From NCBI RefSeq assembly GCF_009829945.1, contig NZ_SZZT01000001.1, forward strand, positions 124,001 to 188,000: a DNA stretch of 64,000 nt, read 5' to 3'. Shown one piece after another: positions 1 to 9,981 of this stretch (the stretch's first letter is position 1; every line of letters begins with the position of its first letter). The notes beneath the pieces are model-generated. The model made no database searches. It was not told the origin of the DNA and saw only the letters and a list, made by a program, of their open reading frames with translations. Source of the DNA: Pantoea sp. SoEX (GTDB lineage Bacteria > Pseudomonadota > Gammaproteobacteria > Enterobacterales > Enterobacteriaceae). A program made the position numbers and the translations under genes.

Positions 1-74
1 CAACAAGAGTGAAGTAATAGTCTATTTCCACTATTGGGCAGAACCAATTTATCTCGTGTAATTTTATTTTTCAT
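1..74 (-). CDS. queH: QueH-like epoxyqueuosine reductase, N-terminal fragment (runs off window)
   Basis: Reading the minus strand from the ATG at 74, an open frame of 24 codons runs off the left edge. It reads through the segment DKLVLPNSGNRLLLHSC, and the next codon begins TG, so Cys or Trp. The LVLP...LLLHSC(C) pattern is the N-terminal signature of the QueH (DUF208) family, whose HSCCAPC cysteines bind metal or an iron-sulfur cluster. QueH performs the last step of queuosine synthesis at the wobble base of tRNAs with GUN anticodons. E. coli uses the unrelated QueG for this step. Only the first 24 residues are visible, so the assignment rests on one motif. An overlapping plus-strand frame (2-61) ends in a stop but matches nothing I recognise. 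Confidence 0.6.
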   Translation of the reverse strand, partial: MKNKITRDKLVLPNSGNRLLLHSC

Positions 75-456
75 ATATTTAGCTGATACTTATAATAAGT
101 TAATAATTAAAAATTATATTTTAACTGTTTTGTCTTTTAATTTTATACAATGATATTAAAAATAAAAAATAAATAATTCTATTAACGTTACGCTATAGTT
201 AATTGTAGTTCATAATAGAATTATAAAATTGTATAAATTAAATTCTAATTAAATGAAATATTGATTGTTATTACAGGATATTAAAATACTCATTAATAAT
301 TTCAAACAAAAAATTATACAAAATATATCGTACATTATATCTAATTTATCTTAATATTTCTATCTTAATAAAAATATCAAGCATTATTTTTAAATAATAT
401 AAACTTTATTGAGAATAAAGTTATTTTAAAAAATAATAAAAAGGAAAACACAAGAA
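75..456. other. Intergenic region between queH-like gene and yqhA
   Basis: This is about 380 bases of very AT-rich sequence between two divergent genes, so it should hold promoters for both. I see no open frame with recognisable content. An AAGGAAA ribosome-binding site lies at about 441-447, just before yqhA. No hairpin stands out from the AT background. Confidence 0.5.
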
Positions 457-954
457 ATGGAATGGTGGTCTATTGAAAAAATTATATATGCATCAAGATG
501 GTTGTTATTTCCTGTCTATATGGGATTATCTTTTGGATTTATATTACTTACCTTAAAATTTTTTCAGCGTATTATTTATGTTATCCCAATACTATTCAAA
601 ATATCAGAATCCGGATTAATACTAATTGTATTATCTCTTATTGATATATCATTAGTAGGTGGACTTTTAGTAATGGTCATGTTTTCAGGTTACGATAATT
701 TTATAGTAAAAATGACTGTTGATGATCAACATCAAAAATTAAGTTGGATGGGAAAAATGGATGTTAATTCAATTAAAAATAAAGTAGCATCTTCTATTGT
801 TGCTATATCTTCAGTCCATCTTTTACGACTATTTATGGAAGCAGAAAAAGTAACTGATAATAAGATTATGTGGTGTGTCGTCATTCATTTAGCTTTTGTT
901 CTTTCGGCTTTTGGAATGGCTTATATTGATAGGATGAGTAAAATATTAAAATAG
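457..954 (+). CDS. yqhA: YqhA family inner-membrane protein (UPF0114)
   Basis: This 165-aa protein aligns along its whole length with E. coli YqhA (164 aa). Shared stretches include YASRWLL near residue 12, the segment [12 protein letters not shown] (about 69-80), and [18 protein letters not shown] (about 107-124). Hydrophobic segments near residues 15-40, 52-75, 110-125 and 138-158 fit a small integral membrane protein. Its function is unknown even in E. coli. The ATG is preceded by AAGGAAA at a suitable distance. It stands alone between a divergent queH-like gene and the tRNA-Pro gene on the other strand. Retention of an uncharacterised membrane protein in such a reduced genome suggests a real role, but nothing here shows which. 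Confidence 0.88.
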   Translation: MEWWSIEKIIYASRWLLFPVYMGLSFGFILLTLKFFQRIIYVIPILFKISESGLILIVLSLIDISLVGGLLVMVMFSGYDNFIVKMTVDDQHQKLSWMGKMDVNSIKNKVASSIVAISSVHLLRLFMEAEKVTDNKIMWCVVIHLAFVLSAFGMAYIDRMSKILK

Positions 955-1072
955 TATAACATATCTTATTATTCTATAATTTAGAATAAAATATAAACAC
1001 TTTAATTTCTGATATAAAATTTATATCTAACTTATCATATTTTAATTTTATTAAAATATCTTATGTTTATAT

Positions 1073-1146
1073 TCGGCACGAGAGGATTTGAACCTCTGAC
1101 CACTGGCACCCCATGCCAGTACGCTACCAAACTGCGCCACGTGCCG
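1073..1146 (-). tRNA. proL: tRNA-Pro (anticodon GGG)
   Basis: The minus strand folds as a cloverleaf with 5' CGGCACG pairing to 3' CGTGCCG, discriminator A at 1073, anticodon stem CTGGC/GCCAG and loop ATGGGGT (anticodon GGG). The T-arm contains GGTTCAAATCC. It closely matches E. coli proL. CCA is not encoded, so a CCA-adding enzyme is required. It lies near rplY, as in E. coli. The GGG isoacceptor serves CCC and CCU codons. Confidence 0.95.
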
Positions 1147-1304
1147 AATGATATTAATAAAAAATTCATTATTAATTATTTTATATAGTATATTATTTAA
1201 AATAAATGTCCTTATGATTTATATATTATAAAATATTAATTTTAGTGAAATAAAAAAGTAAATCTAATAGTAGAGAAAATACAATTCAATAAATTTATTA
1301 AAAA

Positions 1305-1586
1305 TTAAACTATAACAAAATCTATATGAGTTATCTTTGGTTTAAAAGGATGTCTCTGAATTTCTTTAACTTTAACTCTTCTTTCTATTCCATTAAAAAT
1401 TAATGTTATAATATTTTTATAAAAATCTACATTTGATTGTAAATTCATTATAAGATTAAGATCTAAATATATAGAAAAATTAATTCCATTTCCATATACA
1501 ACTGCCGGAAAATAATTGTTTGCTCTCAATCTTCTACTAGCGGATTTACCTTTATCTTGTCTTTCTATTGCATTTATAGTAAACAT
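1305..1586 (-). CDS. rplY: 50S ribosomal protein L25
   Basis: The 93-aa protein matches E. coli L25 (94 aa) throughout: MFTIN at the start, KGKSASRRLRANNYFPAVVYG near residues 12-32, and the C-terminal RHPFKPKITHIDFV. L25 binds 5S rRNA on the large ribosomal subunit. I chose the ATG at 1586 over the TTG at 1598. It aligns with the E. coli start and has GGAAAG just upstream, within the extra codons. The gene sits beside tRNA-Pro, as in E. coli. A 170-base AT-rich gap separates it from metG on the same strand. Confidence 0.93.
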   Translation of the reverse strand: MFTINAIERQDKGKSASRRLRANNYFPAVVYGNGINFSIYLDLNLIMNLQSNVDFYKNIITLIFNGIERRVKVKEIQRHPFKPKITHIDFVIV

Positions 1587-1755
1587 TTTTCTTTCCAAAT
1601 ATGTATTATATTTCGTATAATATACTAACTATATATTTATATTGATATAACTTAAGATAAAGAAATAGATTGTATCATAGAATGTTTTACTTAAACATGC
1701 GTATTTTTTATATGTAGAACAATTTCAAAGAAAAAATAAATAAAATTATTGCTAA

Positions 1756-3408
1756 TTAAGATATTTTTTTTGAACATTGCATTAAATTTTCTATTTGTAA
1801 ATTTTCAATTCTATGAAATAGATTTTTATATTTATTAATCTTATGATTAAGTAGTGGTTGTTTAACGCTGATAAAATTTAATTCGCTATTTAAGAATAGC
1901 TCAACACGATTACTTAACGAAGGCATAATAGGTTTTAGACAAGTAATTAATATACGAAATAAATTTATAGCCATTGAACAAATTTTATGTAATTTAATAG
2001 AAGATCCTTCTTTTCTATATATAATCCAAGGAGCTTTTTTATCTATATAGGAATTAGCAACATTAGCAAGTCCTATAATTTTTCTTGTTGCACAACTAAA
2101 ATTACAATTTGATAAATCCTCTTCAATTTCATACAATGTATTAATAAAATTTTGATATAAATTTAAGTCTTCTAATTCACTTGAGAGATAATTATCAAAA
2201 TATTTATTAATAAAACTTGAACTTCTAGAGGCAATATTAACTATTTTGTTAACTATATCATTATTGATACGGTTAATAAAATCTAATAAATTTAGATTAA
2301 TATCTTCAACATTTGAAGATATTTTTGTTGCATAATAATAACGCAAACTATCTGCATCTAAATGTTGTAACCACATCCTTGCTGTAATGAATGTTCCCTT
2401 AGATTTAGATATTTTACATCCGTTAATCATAACATAACCATGAGTAAATATTTTACTTGGTTTACGAAAATTACTTCCTTCAAGAATAGCTGGCCAAAAT
2501 AAACTATGAAAATAAACAATATCTTTTCCAATGAAATGATATAGTTTTGTTTTTGAATTTTGTTTCCAAAATTCTTCAAAATTAATATTATTATTTTTTT
2601 TACATAGATTTTTAAATGTACTAATATAGCCAATTGGAGCATCTAACCAAACATAGAAATATTTGTCAGAATAATCTGGTATCTTAAAACCAAAATAAGG
2701 GCTATCCCTAGATATATCCCATTGCTTTAAACCTACATTAAACCACTCTTGGACTTTTTTCAAAATGGAATTCTGTAAAACACCAGATTGTATCCATGTT
2801 TTTAACATACCACTAAATATTGGTAAATCAAAAAATAAGTGTTCTGATTTTCTAAGTTTTGGTTTTGTTTTTGATAAAATTGATATAGGTTCTATTAAAT
2901 CTGTGCTTCTATAAACAGCACTACAAACTTCACAGTTATCACCATATTGATCAACTGATTTACATCTAGGACATTTTCCTTTAACGAAACGATCTGGTAA
3001 AAATATATTTTTTTCATCATCAAAAAATTGAGTAATGATATGACTTTTAATTAAATTATTTTGCTTAAGTGTATTATATATTAATGATACTAACGTTCTA
3101 TTTTCGTCACTATGAGTTGAATCATAATTATCATAATTAATATCGAAATCAGCTAAATCTCTTTCATGCTTAATCTTTATATCAGCAATCATTTTTTCTG
3201 GAGAAATACCTATTTGTTGAGATTTTAACATAATTGGTGTACCATGAGCATCATCGGCACAAATAAAATATACTTGTTTTCCTACCATTTTGTGATATCG
3301 TACCCAAATATCTGCCTGTATGTGTTCAAGCAAATGACCTAAATGGATTTCTCCATTAGCGTATGGAAAGGCACATGTAACTAAAAATTTTTCAGCTGAT
3401 TTAATCAT
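1756..3408 (-). CDS. metG: Methionyl-tRNA synthetase, lacking the C-terminal dimerisation domain
   Basis: This class I aminoacyl-tRNA synthetase charges tRNA-Met. The 550-aa protein shows the HIGH-type motif HLGH (about residues 22-25), a zinc knuckle of CPRC and CEVC cysteine pairs (about 142-160), and KISKS as the KMSKS loop (about 332-336). These are followed by the anticodon-binding helical domain, including KAPW. E. coli MetG is 677 aa. The C-terminal EMAP/Trbp111-like tRNA-binding and dimerisation domain is absent here, so the enzyme is predicted to be a monomer. The E. coli catalytic core works without this domain, so the truncation need not inactivate it. The frame ends cleanly and I saw no detached remnant downstream. 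The start ATG aligns closely with E. coli. Confidence 0.93.
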   Translation of the reverse strand: MIKSAEKFLVTCAFPYANGEIHLGHLLEHIQADIWVRYHKMVGKQVYFICADDAHGTPIMLKSQQIGISPEKMIADIKIKHERDLADFDINYDNYDSTHSDENRTLVSLIYNTLKQNNLIKSHIITQFFDDEKNIFLPDRFVKGKCPRCKSVDQYGDNCEVCSAVYRSTDLIEPISILSKTKPKLRKSEHLFFDLPIFSGMLKTWIQSGVLQNSILKKVQEWFNVGLKQWDISRDSPYFGFKIPDYSDKYFYVWLDAPIGYISTFKNLCKKNNNINFEEFWKQNSKTKLYHFIGKDIVYFHSLFWPAILEGSNFRKPSKIFTHGYVMINGCKISKSKGTFITARMWLQHLDADSLRYYYATKISSNVEDINLNLLDFINRINNDIVNKIVNIASRSSSFINKYFDNYLSSELEDLNLYQNFINTLYEIEEDLSNCNFSCATRKIIGLANVANSYIDKKAPWIIYRKEGSSIKLHKICSMAINLFRILITCLKPIMPSLSNRVELFLNSELNFISVKQPLLNHKINKYKNLFHRIENLQIENLMQCSKKIS

Positions 3409-3755
3409 CTTTTTATATATTTAATTAATTATATTTTTATTCAATAAAATTATTTTTAATAGATTAATACAAAAATATTTAAAAAATAATTATAACTAAT
3501 TAGAGATATTAATGACCCAATGTAATGTATAATGTTTGTATTATATACAGATAAGTATATATACAGTTAATATAAATTAAATATTATTTTAACTTTAATT
3601 AATAAAGCAATAAATAGAAAATATACTATATTAATAATAATTTTTTTAAAACTAATTGAAAAGTACCTATTAAAACAATTATATGATTAATAAGTAATTG
3701 CCTATATAATATCAAAATATTTTATTTGAATCAAATTATTATGGAGAATAATATT
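3409..3755. other. Divergent metG / ahpC intergenic region
   Basis: About 350 bases of AT-rich sequence lie between divergent genes and should contain both promoters. A GGAG ribosome-binding site at 3743-3746 precedes the ahpC ATG. I found no convincing OxyR-type operator or structured RNA. Confidence 0.45.
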
Positions 3756-4319
3756 ATGTCTATAATCAATACTAAAGTTAAACCATTTAGAAATATTGCA
3801 TTTAAAAATAATAAATTTATTGAAGTAACTGAAAAAGATCTAGAAGGTCAATGGAATATATTTATTTTTTATCCAGCTGATTTTACATTTGTTTGTCCTA
3901 CTGAATTAAATGATATAGCTCAACAATATATTGAATTACAAAAATTAGGAGTTGAAGTTTATTCAGTTTCTACAGATACTCATTTTTCTCATAAAGCTTG
4001 GCACGATTCATCTGATACTATAGCAAATATTAAGTACGCAATGATCGGAGATCCTACTGGTATTTTAACTAGAAATTTTGATATTATGCAAGAAGATAAA
4101 GGTTTAGCTAATCGAGGTACATTTATTATTGATCCAGAAAATATTATTCAGTCTATTGAAATAAATGCAGATGGCATTGGCCGTAATTCTTCTGAATTAC
4201 TACGTAAGATTCAAGCAGCACAATATATTTATAATAATCCAGGAAAAGTTTGTCCGGCTAAATGGCAAATAGGTAACACAGCTTTAACTGTATCTATAGA
4301 TTTAGTTGGTAAAATATAA
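3756..4319 (+). CDS. ahpC: Alkyl hydroperoxide reductase peroxidase subunit (2-Cys peroxiredoxin)
   Basis: This 187-aa protein has the same length as E. coli AhpC and aligns throughout. It carries the peroxidatic cysteine in FVCPTE (about residue 47), the STDTHF..KAWH segment (about 77-88), and the resolving cysteine in GKVCPAKW (about 166), ending in DLVGKI. It reduces hydrogen peroxide and organic hydroperoxides in the cytoplasm. The reducing partner AhpF is not in this window, so the electron donor cannot be seen. I start at ATG 3756, because it aligns with E. coli MSLINTK and follows GGAG by nine bases. An upstream in-frame TTG at 3726 lacks support. A hairpin 36 bases after the stop may end transcription. 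Confidence 0.95.
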   Translation: MSIINTKVKPFRNIAFKNNKFIEVTEKDLEGQWNIFIFYPADFTFVCPTELNDIAQQYIELQKLGVEVYSVSTDTHFSHKAWHDSSDTIANIKYAMIGDPTGILTRNFDIMQEDKGLANRGTFIIDPENIIQSIEINADGIGRNSSELLRKIQAAQYIYNNPGKVCPAKWQIGNTALTVSIDLVGKI

Positions 4320-4355
4320 TTTATATTTTAGTATTATATCTAAATGTATAAATAT

Positions 4356-4383
4356 AAGTACTCGCTCTTACTAACGAGTACTT
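4356..4383 (+). terminator. Stem-loop downstream of ahpC
   Basis: A perfect 9-bp stem, AAGTACTCG at 4356-4364 and CGAGTACTT at 4375-4383, encloses a 10-base loop. It lies between ahpC and dcd and contains more G+C than its surroundings. The T-run after it is weak, so it may be a poor terminator or a 3'-end stabiliser. Confidence 0.5.
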
Positions 4384-4431
4384 ACTGTATTACTATTATA
4401 TTACAATAATTTAAATTAAAGAGATAATTTG

Positions 4432-5013
4432 ATGAGACTATGCGATAAAGATATTGAATCATTATTAGATTCTGGTAAGCTAAATATAACACCGAGACCT
4501 CACAATGATCGCATAAATGGGGCTACAGTAGATCTCAGATTAGGTAATCAATTTCGCGTTTTTAATGATTACAAAAATGCTTATATAAATTTAAGTGAAT
4601 CAGAGCATAAAATACGCAAATCAATAAATCAAATTATGAGTAACGAAATTAATTTAATTGATAATGAATTATTTTTTCTTCATCCTGGAAATTTAGTATT
4701 GGCAGTAACATTAGAATCAATTACCATGCCAGATAATTTAGTAGGTTGGTTAGACGGGCGCTCTTCATTAGCTAGACTAGGGCTGATGGTTCACGCTACT
4801 GCTCATCGTATCGATCCTGGTTGGGAAGGATGTGTTGTATTGGAATTTTATAATTTTGGGAAATTACCATTAGCATTATGTCCTGGTATGTTAATTTGTG
4901 CTCTTAGTTTCGAATTGCTTTCTAATTCAGCATTGAGACCCTATAACATTCGTAAGAATTCAAAATATTATCGTCAAAAAGGAGTAGTTAAAAGTAGAAT
5001 AGATCAAGATTGA
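4432..5013 (+). CDS. dcd: dCTP deaminase
   Basis: Dcd converts dCTP to dUTP, the main source of dUMP for thymidylate in enterobacteria. The 193-aa protein equals the E. coli length and aligns throughout: MRLCDKDIE at the start, [15 protein letters not shown] (about 28-42), [14 protein letters not shown] (about 109-122, nucleotide binding) and [18 protein letters not shown] (about 124-141, with the catalytic Glu). I chose ATG 4432 rather than the adjacent TTG 4429 by alignment. AGAG upstream serves as ribosome-binding site. It converges on hisI across about 107 bases. Confidence 0.95.
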   Translation: MRLCDKDIESLLDSGKLNITPRPHNDRINGATVDLRLGNQFRVFNDYKNAYINLSESEHKIRKSINQIMSNEINLIDNELFFLHPGNLVLAVTLESITMPDNLVGWLDGRSSLARLGLMVHATAHRIDPGWEGCVVLEFYNFGKLPLALCPGMLICALSFELLSNSALRPYNIRKNSKYYRQKGVVKSRIDQD

Positions 5014-5120
5014 TTTTTTGTGAAATAATATAATCAAGTTTTATTAAATATTATATTAAGTTTAAAAATTATGTTAATTAATATTTCTTAAAAAGAATTA
5101 AAATAAATATTTTAGTAAAA

Positions 5121-5759
5121 TTAATCATTTTTATTAATTTTAAGCATATATCTTTTTTTTAAGTTATTAATAATAATACTAAAATCTAAATTTTGATTGT
5201 TTAATAATATTAATAAATGATAAATTAGATCAGAAGCTTCATCAATAAGTTCTTGGTTATTGTTTGATTTAGATATTGCTGCTAGCGCACATTCGATCCC
5301 TTCTTCGCCTACTTTTTGTGCAATTCGTTTGGTTCCTTTTTTATACAGTCTAGCAGTATAAGAATTTTTAGGATTAGCGTTTTTTCTTTTATCTAAAAAC
5401 TTTTCTAATGTATAAAGAAATAATAAATTTGTTTCTATATTTACAAAACAACTTAAATTTCCCAAATGGCAAGTCGGACCAGTTGGATTTGCTAAAATTA
5501 ATATTGAATCATTATCACAATCTATTGCAATATCAATTAATTTTAATGAATTTCCTGATGTTTCCCCCTTAGTCCATAATTTTTTTTTAGTACGTGAAAA
5601 GAAAGTTATGTTACCTTTTATTAAACTTTTTTCTAGTGCTTGTCTATTCATATAACCATGCATTAAAATTTGTCCAGAAATATAGTGCTGAATAATTGCT
5701 GGGATCATACCTTTTGTTTTTTCCCAATTTAAATAAGAAAGTTGTTCTATATTTAGCAC
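5121..5759 (-). CDS. hisI: Bifunctional phosphoribosyl-AMP cyclohydrolase / phosphoribosyl-ATP pyrophosphatase
   Basis: This fused HisIE protein of 212 aa catalyses steps 2 and 3 of histidine synthesis. Residues 1 to about 110 form the cyclohydrolase, with [16 protein letters not shown] and the metal-binding CDND and PTGPTCH segments. Residues from about 115 to the end form the pyrophosphatase, with KVGEEGIE and [11 protein letters not shown]. It is the last gene of hisGDCBHAFI. Its start overlaps the end of hisF by 7 bases, which indicates translational coupling. Both active-site regions look intact. Confidence 0.94.
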   Translation of the reverse strand: MLNIEQLSYLNWEKTKGMIPAIIQHYISGQILMHGYMNRQALEKSLIKGNITFFSRTKKKLWTKGETSGNSLKLIDIAIDCDNDSILILANPTGPTCHLGNLSCFVNIETNLLFLYTLEKFLDKRKNANPKNSYTARLYKKGTKRIAQKVGEEGIECALAAISKSNNNQELIDEASDLIYHLLILLNNQNLDFSIIINNLKKRYMLKINKND

Positions 5760-6526
5760 TTTCTAATCTCCACACCATGATCCATTAAGAATTTTTTTAA
5801 TTTACCTATCTTAATAATTTTTTTGTGAAAAACTGATGCAGCTAATGTTCCATCTGCATTAAAATTAAAAGCATCCAAAAAATGTTGCATTTTTCCAGCA
5901 CCACCTGATACAATTAACGGTACCTTACATATATCTCTTATTTTTTTTAACTGAACTAAATCATATCCAATAAGCGTTCCGTCTTTATTCATCATATTTA
6001 ACACTATTTCTCCTGCTCCTAGCATTTGTACTTCTTTTATCCAGTCAATAGTTTCCCATTGAGTTAAAACCATACGAGATTCATCACCTGTATATTGATA
6101 AACTCGATATTTATTTGTATTTTTATTAAACCACGTGTCAATTCCTACAACAATACACTGTACTCCAAAACGGTTAGCTAACTTTGTTATTAAATAAGGA
6201 TTTGATAAAGCAGGAGAATTAACAGAGATCTTATCTGCACCGCACTGAAGAATGTTATCAGCGATTTCTAAATTATTAATACCACCTGCTACACAAAAGG
6301 GTATATCAATAACTTCTGCTATTTTAGAAATCCATTTTTTATCTACTGTTCTTAAATTAACTGATGCAGTTATGTCATAAAAAACTAATTCGTCAGCTCC
6401 TTCTTTTGAATAATATTTTGCTAGTGATATAATGTCTCCAACAATATTATGATTCCGAAATTGAATACCTTTTACAACTTGATTATTGTCAACGTCAAGA
6501 CAAGGAATTATCCTTTTTGCCAACAT
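5753..6526 (-). CDS. hisF: Imidazole glycerol phosphate synthase, cyclase subunit
   Basis: HisF, a TIM barrel of 257 aa, pairs with HisH to make imidazole glycerol phosphate and AICAR from PRFAR and glutamine-derived ammonia. It starts [13 protein letters not shown], with the catalytic Asp near residue 11. It also shows [13 protein letters not shown] (about 51-55), GGINN (about 81-85) and the second catalytic Asp in VVGIDTW (about residue 130). The C-terminal phosphate-binding segment is SGGAG. Length and alignment match E. coli (258 aa). Its 5' end overlaps hisA by 19 bases, as expected in a compact his operon. Confidence 0.95.
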   Translation of the reverse strand: MLAKRIIPCLDVDNNQVVKGIQFRNHNIVGDIISLAKYYSKEGADELVFYDITASVNLRTVDKKWISKIAEVIDIPFCVAGGINNLEIADNILQCGADKISVNSPALSNPYLITKLANRFGVQCIVVGIDTWFNKNTNKYRVYQYTGDESRMVLTQWETIDWIKEVQMLGAGEIVLNMMNKDGTLIGYDLVQLKKIRDICKVPLIVSGGAGKMQHFLDAFNFNADGTLAASVFHKKIIKIGKLKKFLMDHGVEIRKC

Positions 6527-7248
6527 TCTTTTGCCTCCAAAAATGTAAATCTATCCTCAAGTAATGCTCGGCCAATTATTGCAGATTGCACTCCGCTATC
6601 ACGAAGCAACATTATATCTTTTAGTGAACTAATACCTCCTGAAGATTGAAATAAAATATCTGGAAATTTTTTAGTAATTTCTTTATAGAGTTTAATGTTA
6701 GGTCCAATAAGCGTTCCATCTCTATCAATATCTGTACATAGTACATGTTTTAATCCAAATGATTGAAATTGTTCTATTATATCTTCTAAAGTTATATTAG
6801 ATATTTGTTGCCAACCGTTAATTGCTACTTTTTTAAAATTATTATTATCAATTTTTATATCAATTGCTAATACAATTTTTTCAGGTCCAAAATTAACAAA
6901 CCATTCTTTCACTTCGGTAGATTTTTTTACAGCCATTGATCCTATTACTATTCTATCTGCTCCTGCATTAAGTAATATTTCTATATCATTTTTGGTACGA
7001 ATGCCACCTCCAATCTGTGTGATAATATTAATATTCTTACACAGATTATTCAATAACTTAATTTGACGTTTTCTATAATTTTTGGTTCCGTCTAAATCTA
7101 CTATATGTATTACTTTAGCACCTTGTTCAATATAATTTTTTATATATAATAAGGGATTAACATTATAGTTAAATTTTTTAAGATAACTTCCCTGATATAA
7201 TCTTACTACATTGCCGTTAATTAAATCTAATGCTGGAATAATCATCAA
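6508..7248 (-). CDS. hisA: ProFAR isomerase
   Basis: HisA isomerises ProFAR to PRFAR, an Amadori rearrangement and the fourth step of histidine synthesis. The 246-aa TIM barrel begins [20 protein letters not shown], with the catalytic Asp near residue 8. It continues with QIGGGIR (about 78-84), GADRIVIGS and [14 protein letters not shown], which holds the second catalytic Asp (about 169), and then SSGGI. It overlaps hisH by 4 bases upstream and hisF by 19 bases downstream. The sequence is complete, with no missing key residue. Confidence 0.95.
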   Translation of the reverse strand: MMIIPALDLINGNVVRLYQGSYLKKFNYNVNPLLYIKNYIEQGAKVIHIVDLDGTKNYRKRQIKLLNNLCKNINIITQIGGGIRTKNDIEILLNAGADRIVIGSMAVKKSTEVKEWFVNFGPEKIVLAIDIKIDNNNFKKVAINGWQQISNITLEDIIEQFQSFGLKHVLCTDIDRDGTLIGPNIKLYKEITKKFPDILFQSSGGISSLKDIMLLRDSGVQSAIIGRALLEDRFTFLEAKECWQKG

Positions 7249-7835
7249 ATCTCCAAAAAGTTTTTTAATAATTGTGATCCTGCTTTACTAGATCTTTCAG
7301 GATGAAATTGTACTCCAAAGAAATTATTTTTCTGTATAACAGCAGTAAAATTTTTTCCGTAACAAAATTGACCTATAGCATATTTATTTATTGGCATGGC
7401 GTAACTATGCATAAAATAAAAATAGCTGCCATCTTTAATATTTTTAAATAAATAATTATCTGATAAAAATTTAATTTTGTTCCATCCTATATGGGGTAAA
7501 TTTAAATTTTTAACATTCATTAATAATACTGGTGTGTCTATTATTCTTAACGTATCAATACCTTCATTTTCTTCACTATATGATCCCATTATTTGCATTC
7601 CAAGACATATACCTAAAATTGGTTTTTTAAATAATTTAATTAAATTATTTAAATTATTTTTACTGAGATTTTTCATAACCGTTTTAGTTGTACCAATTCC
7701 AGGTAAAATAATTTTATCAGCACCTAATACAATATCAGGATTAGAAGTAATACAAGAATCATGACCAATTCTCTTAATTGCCCATTTTACTGATAATATA
7801 TTAGAACAACCAGTGTCAAGAATAACTATTTTCAT
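7245..7835 (-). CDS. hisH: Imidazole glycerol phosphate synthase, glutamine amidotransferase subunit
   Basis: This class I glutamine amidotransferase of 196 aa (E. coli 196) supplies ammonia to HisF. The nucleophile lies in GICLGMQ (Cys at about residue 77), and the His-Glu pair in GVQFHPERS (about 176-184). It begins [12 protein letters not shown], like E. coli HisH. It meets hisB at a 1-base overlap and overlaps hisA by 4 bases, so the operon is likely translated with coupling. Confidence 0.95.
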   Translation of the reverse strand: MKIVILDTGCSNILSVKWAIKRIGHDSCITSNPDIVLGADKIILPGIGTTKTVMKNLSKNNLNNLIKLFKKPILGICLGMQIMGSYSEENEGIDTLRIIDTPVLLMNVKNLNLPHIGWNKIKFLSDNYLFKNIKDGSYFYFMHSYAMPINKYAIGQFCYGKNFTAVIQKNNFFGVQFHPERSSKAGSQLLKNFLEI

Positions 7836-8902
7836 TATATAATTCCTTTAGAACTAGGAATTATATTACCTTCTGAACGAATAGCTTGTCTTAAAGTACG
7901 TCCGAAAGATTTAAATAAACTTTCTGCTATGTGATGATCATTTTTTCCTTTAGTTTTTAAATGAATAGTACTCATCATACTATAAGAAAGAGATTTAAAA
8001 AAATGTTCAATCATTTCTGTACTTAAATCCCCAACTCTTTGATAATTAAATTTAGCTTTAAAATCAATATAAGGACGTCCTGAAATATCTATTACACACT
8101 TTGCTAAACATTCATCCATTGGTAAAACAAAACCAAATCTATTTATACCCATTTTATTTCCTAATGCTTTTAACAATGCTTGTCCTAAAACAATACCAGT
8201 ATCTTCAACAGTATGATGATCATCAACATGAATATCTCCTTTTACGTTAATATTCATACAAAAACCACCATGTATTGCAATTTGTTCTAACATATGATCG
8301 AAAAAACCTATGCCAGTATTTATATTACTTTGATTCTCAATATCCAACCAAATTTCAATGATTATATTTGTTTCTTTTGTATTTCGCTGTACTATTGCAT
8401 GACGGTTATATCTTGTTAACTGTTCTTGAATTTCATTCCAATTTTTACCTTTTATTCCATATCTGATTGATTTTATATTCATATTATGAGCTAATTGAAT
8501 ATCAGTCAACCGATCACCGATAACATAACTATTTTGCTTATCCATTACGTCTTTTATTAACCATTTGTATACCAGTTTAGTTTTAGGTTTTCGACAAGAA
8601 CAATTATCTTCTGGCATATGAGGACAAATTAATATATCTTCAAAAACAATACCTTGTGATTCTAATATTTGTAACATTAAATTATGTGGTCTATCAAAAT
8701 TTATCTTAGGGAAATTATCGGTTCCAAGACCATCTTGATTTGTGATCATAACTAAACTATAACCATTGTTCTTTAATGCTAAAAGGGCAGGAATAACATT
8801 AGGTTCGAAAAAAAGTTTATCAGTTGTATCTATTTGAAAATTCACTGTAGGTTCTTTTATGATAGTACCATCTCGATCAACAAAGATTATTTTTCGATTC
8901 AT
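7835..8902 (-). CDS. hisB: Bifunctional histidinol-phosphatase / imidazole glycerol phosphate dehydratase
   Basis: The 355-aa fusion has the same length as E. coli HisB. Residues 1 to about 165 are a HAD phosphatase, with FVDRDGT (nucleophile Asp), MITNQDGLG, a zinc-binding loop of [15 protein letters not shown] and [10 protein letters not shown]. Residues from about 170 are the dehydratase, with paired metal-binding segments [17 protein letters not shown], and later EHFF and NDHH. It carries out steps 6 and 8 of the pathway. It overlaps hisH by one base and lies two bases after hisC, inside the his operon. Confidence 0.95.
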   Translation of the reverse strand: MNRKIIFVDRDGTIIKEPTVNFQIDTTDKLFFEPNVIPALLALKNNGYSLVMITNQDGLGTDNFPKINFDRPHNLMLQILESQGIVFEDILICPHMPEDNCSCRKPKTKLVYKWLIKDVMDKQNSYVIGDRLTDIQLAHNMNIKSIRYGIKGKNWNEIQEQLTRYNRHAIVQRNTKETNIIIEIWLDIENQSNINTGIGFFDHMLEQIAIHGGFCMNINVKGDIHVDDHHTVEDTGIVLGQALLKALGNKMGINRFGFVLPMDECLAKCVIDISGRPYIDFKAKFNYQRVGDLSTEMIEHFFKSLSYSMMSTIHLKTKGKNDHHIAESLFKSFGRTLRQAIRSEGNIIPSSKGII

Positions 8903-8904
8903 AT

Positions 8905-9981
8905 TTATTCCAGAGATAAGTTTTTTAATGCTGAAATTACGTGTTCACATTCTTTACTTGTTCCAATAGATATACGTACACATTGCGATAATCCAAGAAT
9001 TTTACTTTGATCACGTAATATAATTCCTTGATTCCATAATTTTTTAAATACTTTCAATGAATCTCTAAATTTAACTAATATATAATTGGATTCACTTAAA
9101 AATACTTTTTCAACACAATCACATTTTTTTAATTTTTGTAAAAGCCATTCTCTATTGCTATTTAATTGTTTTACATTATTACGCATTAAAATTATATTAT
9201 TTTTACTTAACGCTTGAGTTGCTATGTCAGAAACTGGTATTGCTAAAGGATAGGGTGTTATGACCTTTAATAAGAGATCAATAATTTTTTTATTAGTAAG
9301 TATAAAACCACATCTTAATCCAGCTAAAGCAAATGCTTTTGATAAAGTACGCAAAATTATTAAATGATTATAATCATTTAATAATTTCACTAAGGTAGCT
9401 TTCATGCAAAATTCAATATAAGCTTCATCGATTACTAAAATTGATTTACCAGCCGTGATTTCTAAAAGATGATAAATATCTTTCAAATTAAAAAGAGAAC
9501 CAGTAGGATTGTTTGGATTACAGATATATATAACTTTTACATTAACTAAATTTTTAGAAATTTCAGGAATATTTAATTGCCAATTATTAATTGTAGGTAC
9601 AATTTTATAATCAATTCCAATAGTTTCAGCGCTAACTTTATACATCCCATATGTAGGAGGGCAAAATAGAATAAAATCTTTTCCTGGATCACAAAATATT
9701 TTCATTATTAATTCTATTGCTTCATCTGCACCACGAGTAGCTACAATTTGGCTAGGATATAAATTAGTATAATTAGCATATCGTTCTACCAGTAATTTTG
9801 GTTGACACTCTGGATATCTATTCATTTTTAGTGTAGACAGCTTAAAAGGAGTAGAAAATGGGAATTCATTAGCATTAAGCCATAACCATGTTTTTTTACT
9901 TCCTCCTAATTTTCGTGCCGATTGATATGGAACCAATGTTAGTATATTTCTACGTACTAATTTTTCGATATTGAAGTTCAT
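8905..9981 (-). CDS. hisC: Histidinol-phosphate aminotransferase
   Basis: This PLP-dependent class I/II aminotransferase makes histidinol phosphate from imidazole acetol phosphate and glutamate. The 358-aa protein shows LNANEFPF (about 34-41), RGADEAIE (about 83-90), CNPNNPTGS (about 154-162), DEAYIEF (about 184-190) and the PLP lysine in [16 protein letters not shown] (about residue 214). The length matches E. coli (356). It overlaps hisD by 4 bases, and no defects are visible. Confidence 0.95.
   Translation of the reverse strand: MNFNIEKLVRRNILTLVPYQSARKLGGSKKTWLWLNANEFPFSTPFKLSTLKMNRYPECQPKLLVERYANYTNLYPSQIVATRGADEAIELIMKIFCDPGKDFILFCPPTYGMYKVSAETIGIDYKIVPTINNWQLNIPEISKNLVNVKVIYICNPNNPTGSLFNLKDIYHLLEITAGKSILVIDEAYIEFCMKATLVKLLNDYNHLIILRTLSKAFALAGLRCGFILTNKKIIDLLLKVITPYPLAIPVSDIATQALSKNNIILMRNNVKQLNSNREWLLQKLKKCDCVEKVFLSESNYILVKFRDSLKVFKKLWNQGIILRDQSKILGLSQCVRISIGTSKECEHVISALKNLSLE

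Noticed and set aside
2-61. Plus-strand open frame ending in a stop at the left edge, as the tail of an upstream gene
   Set aside because: The 19 visible codons match nothing I recognise. The same bases read on the minus strand give a start codon and a QueH-like motif.
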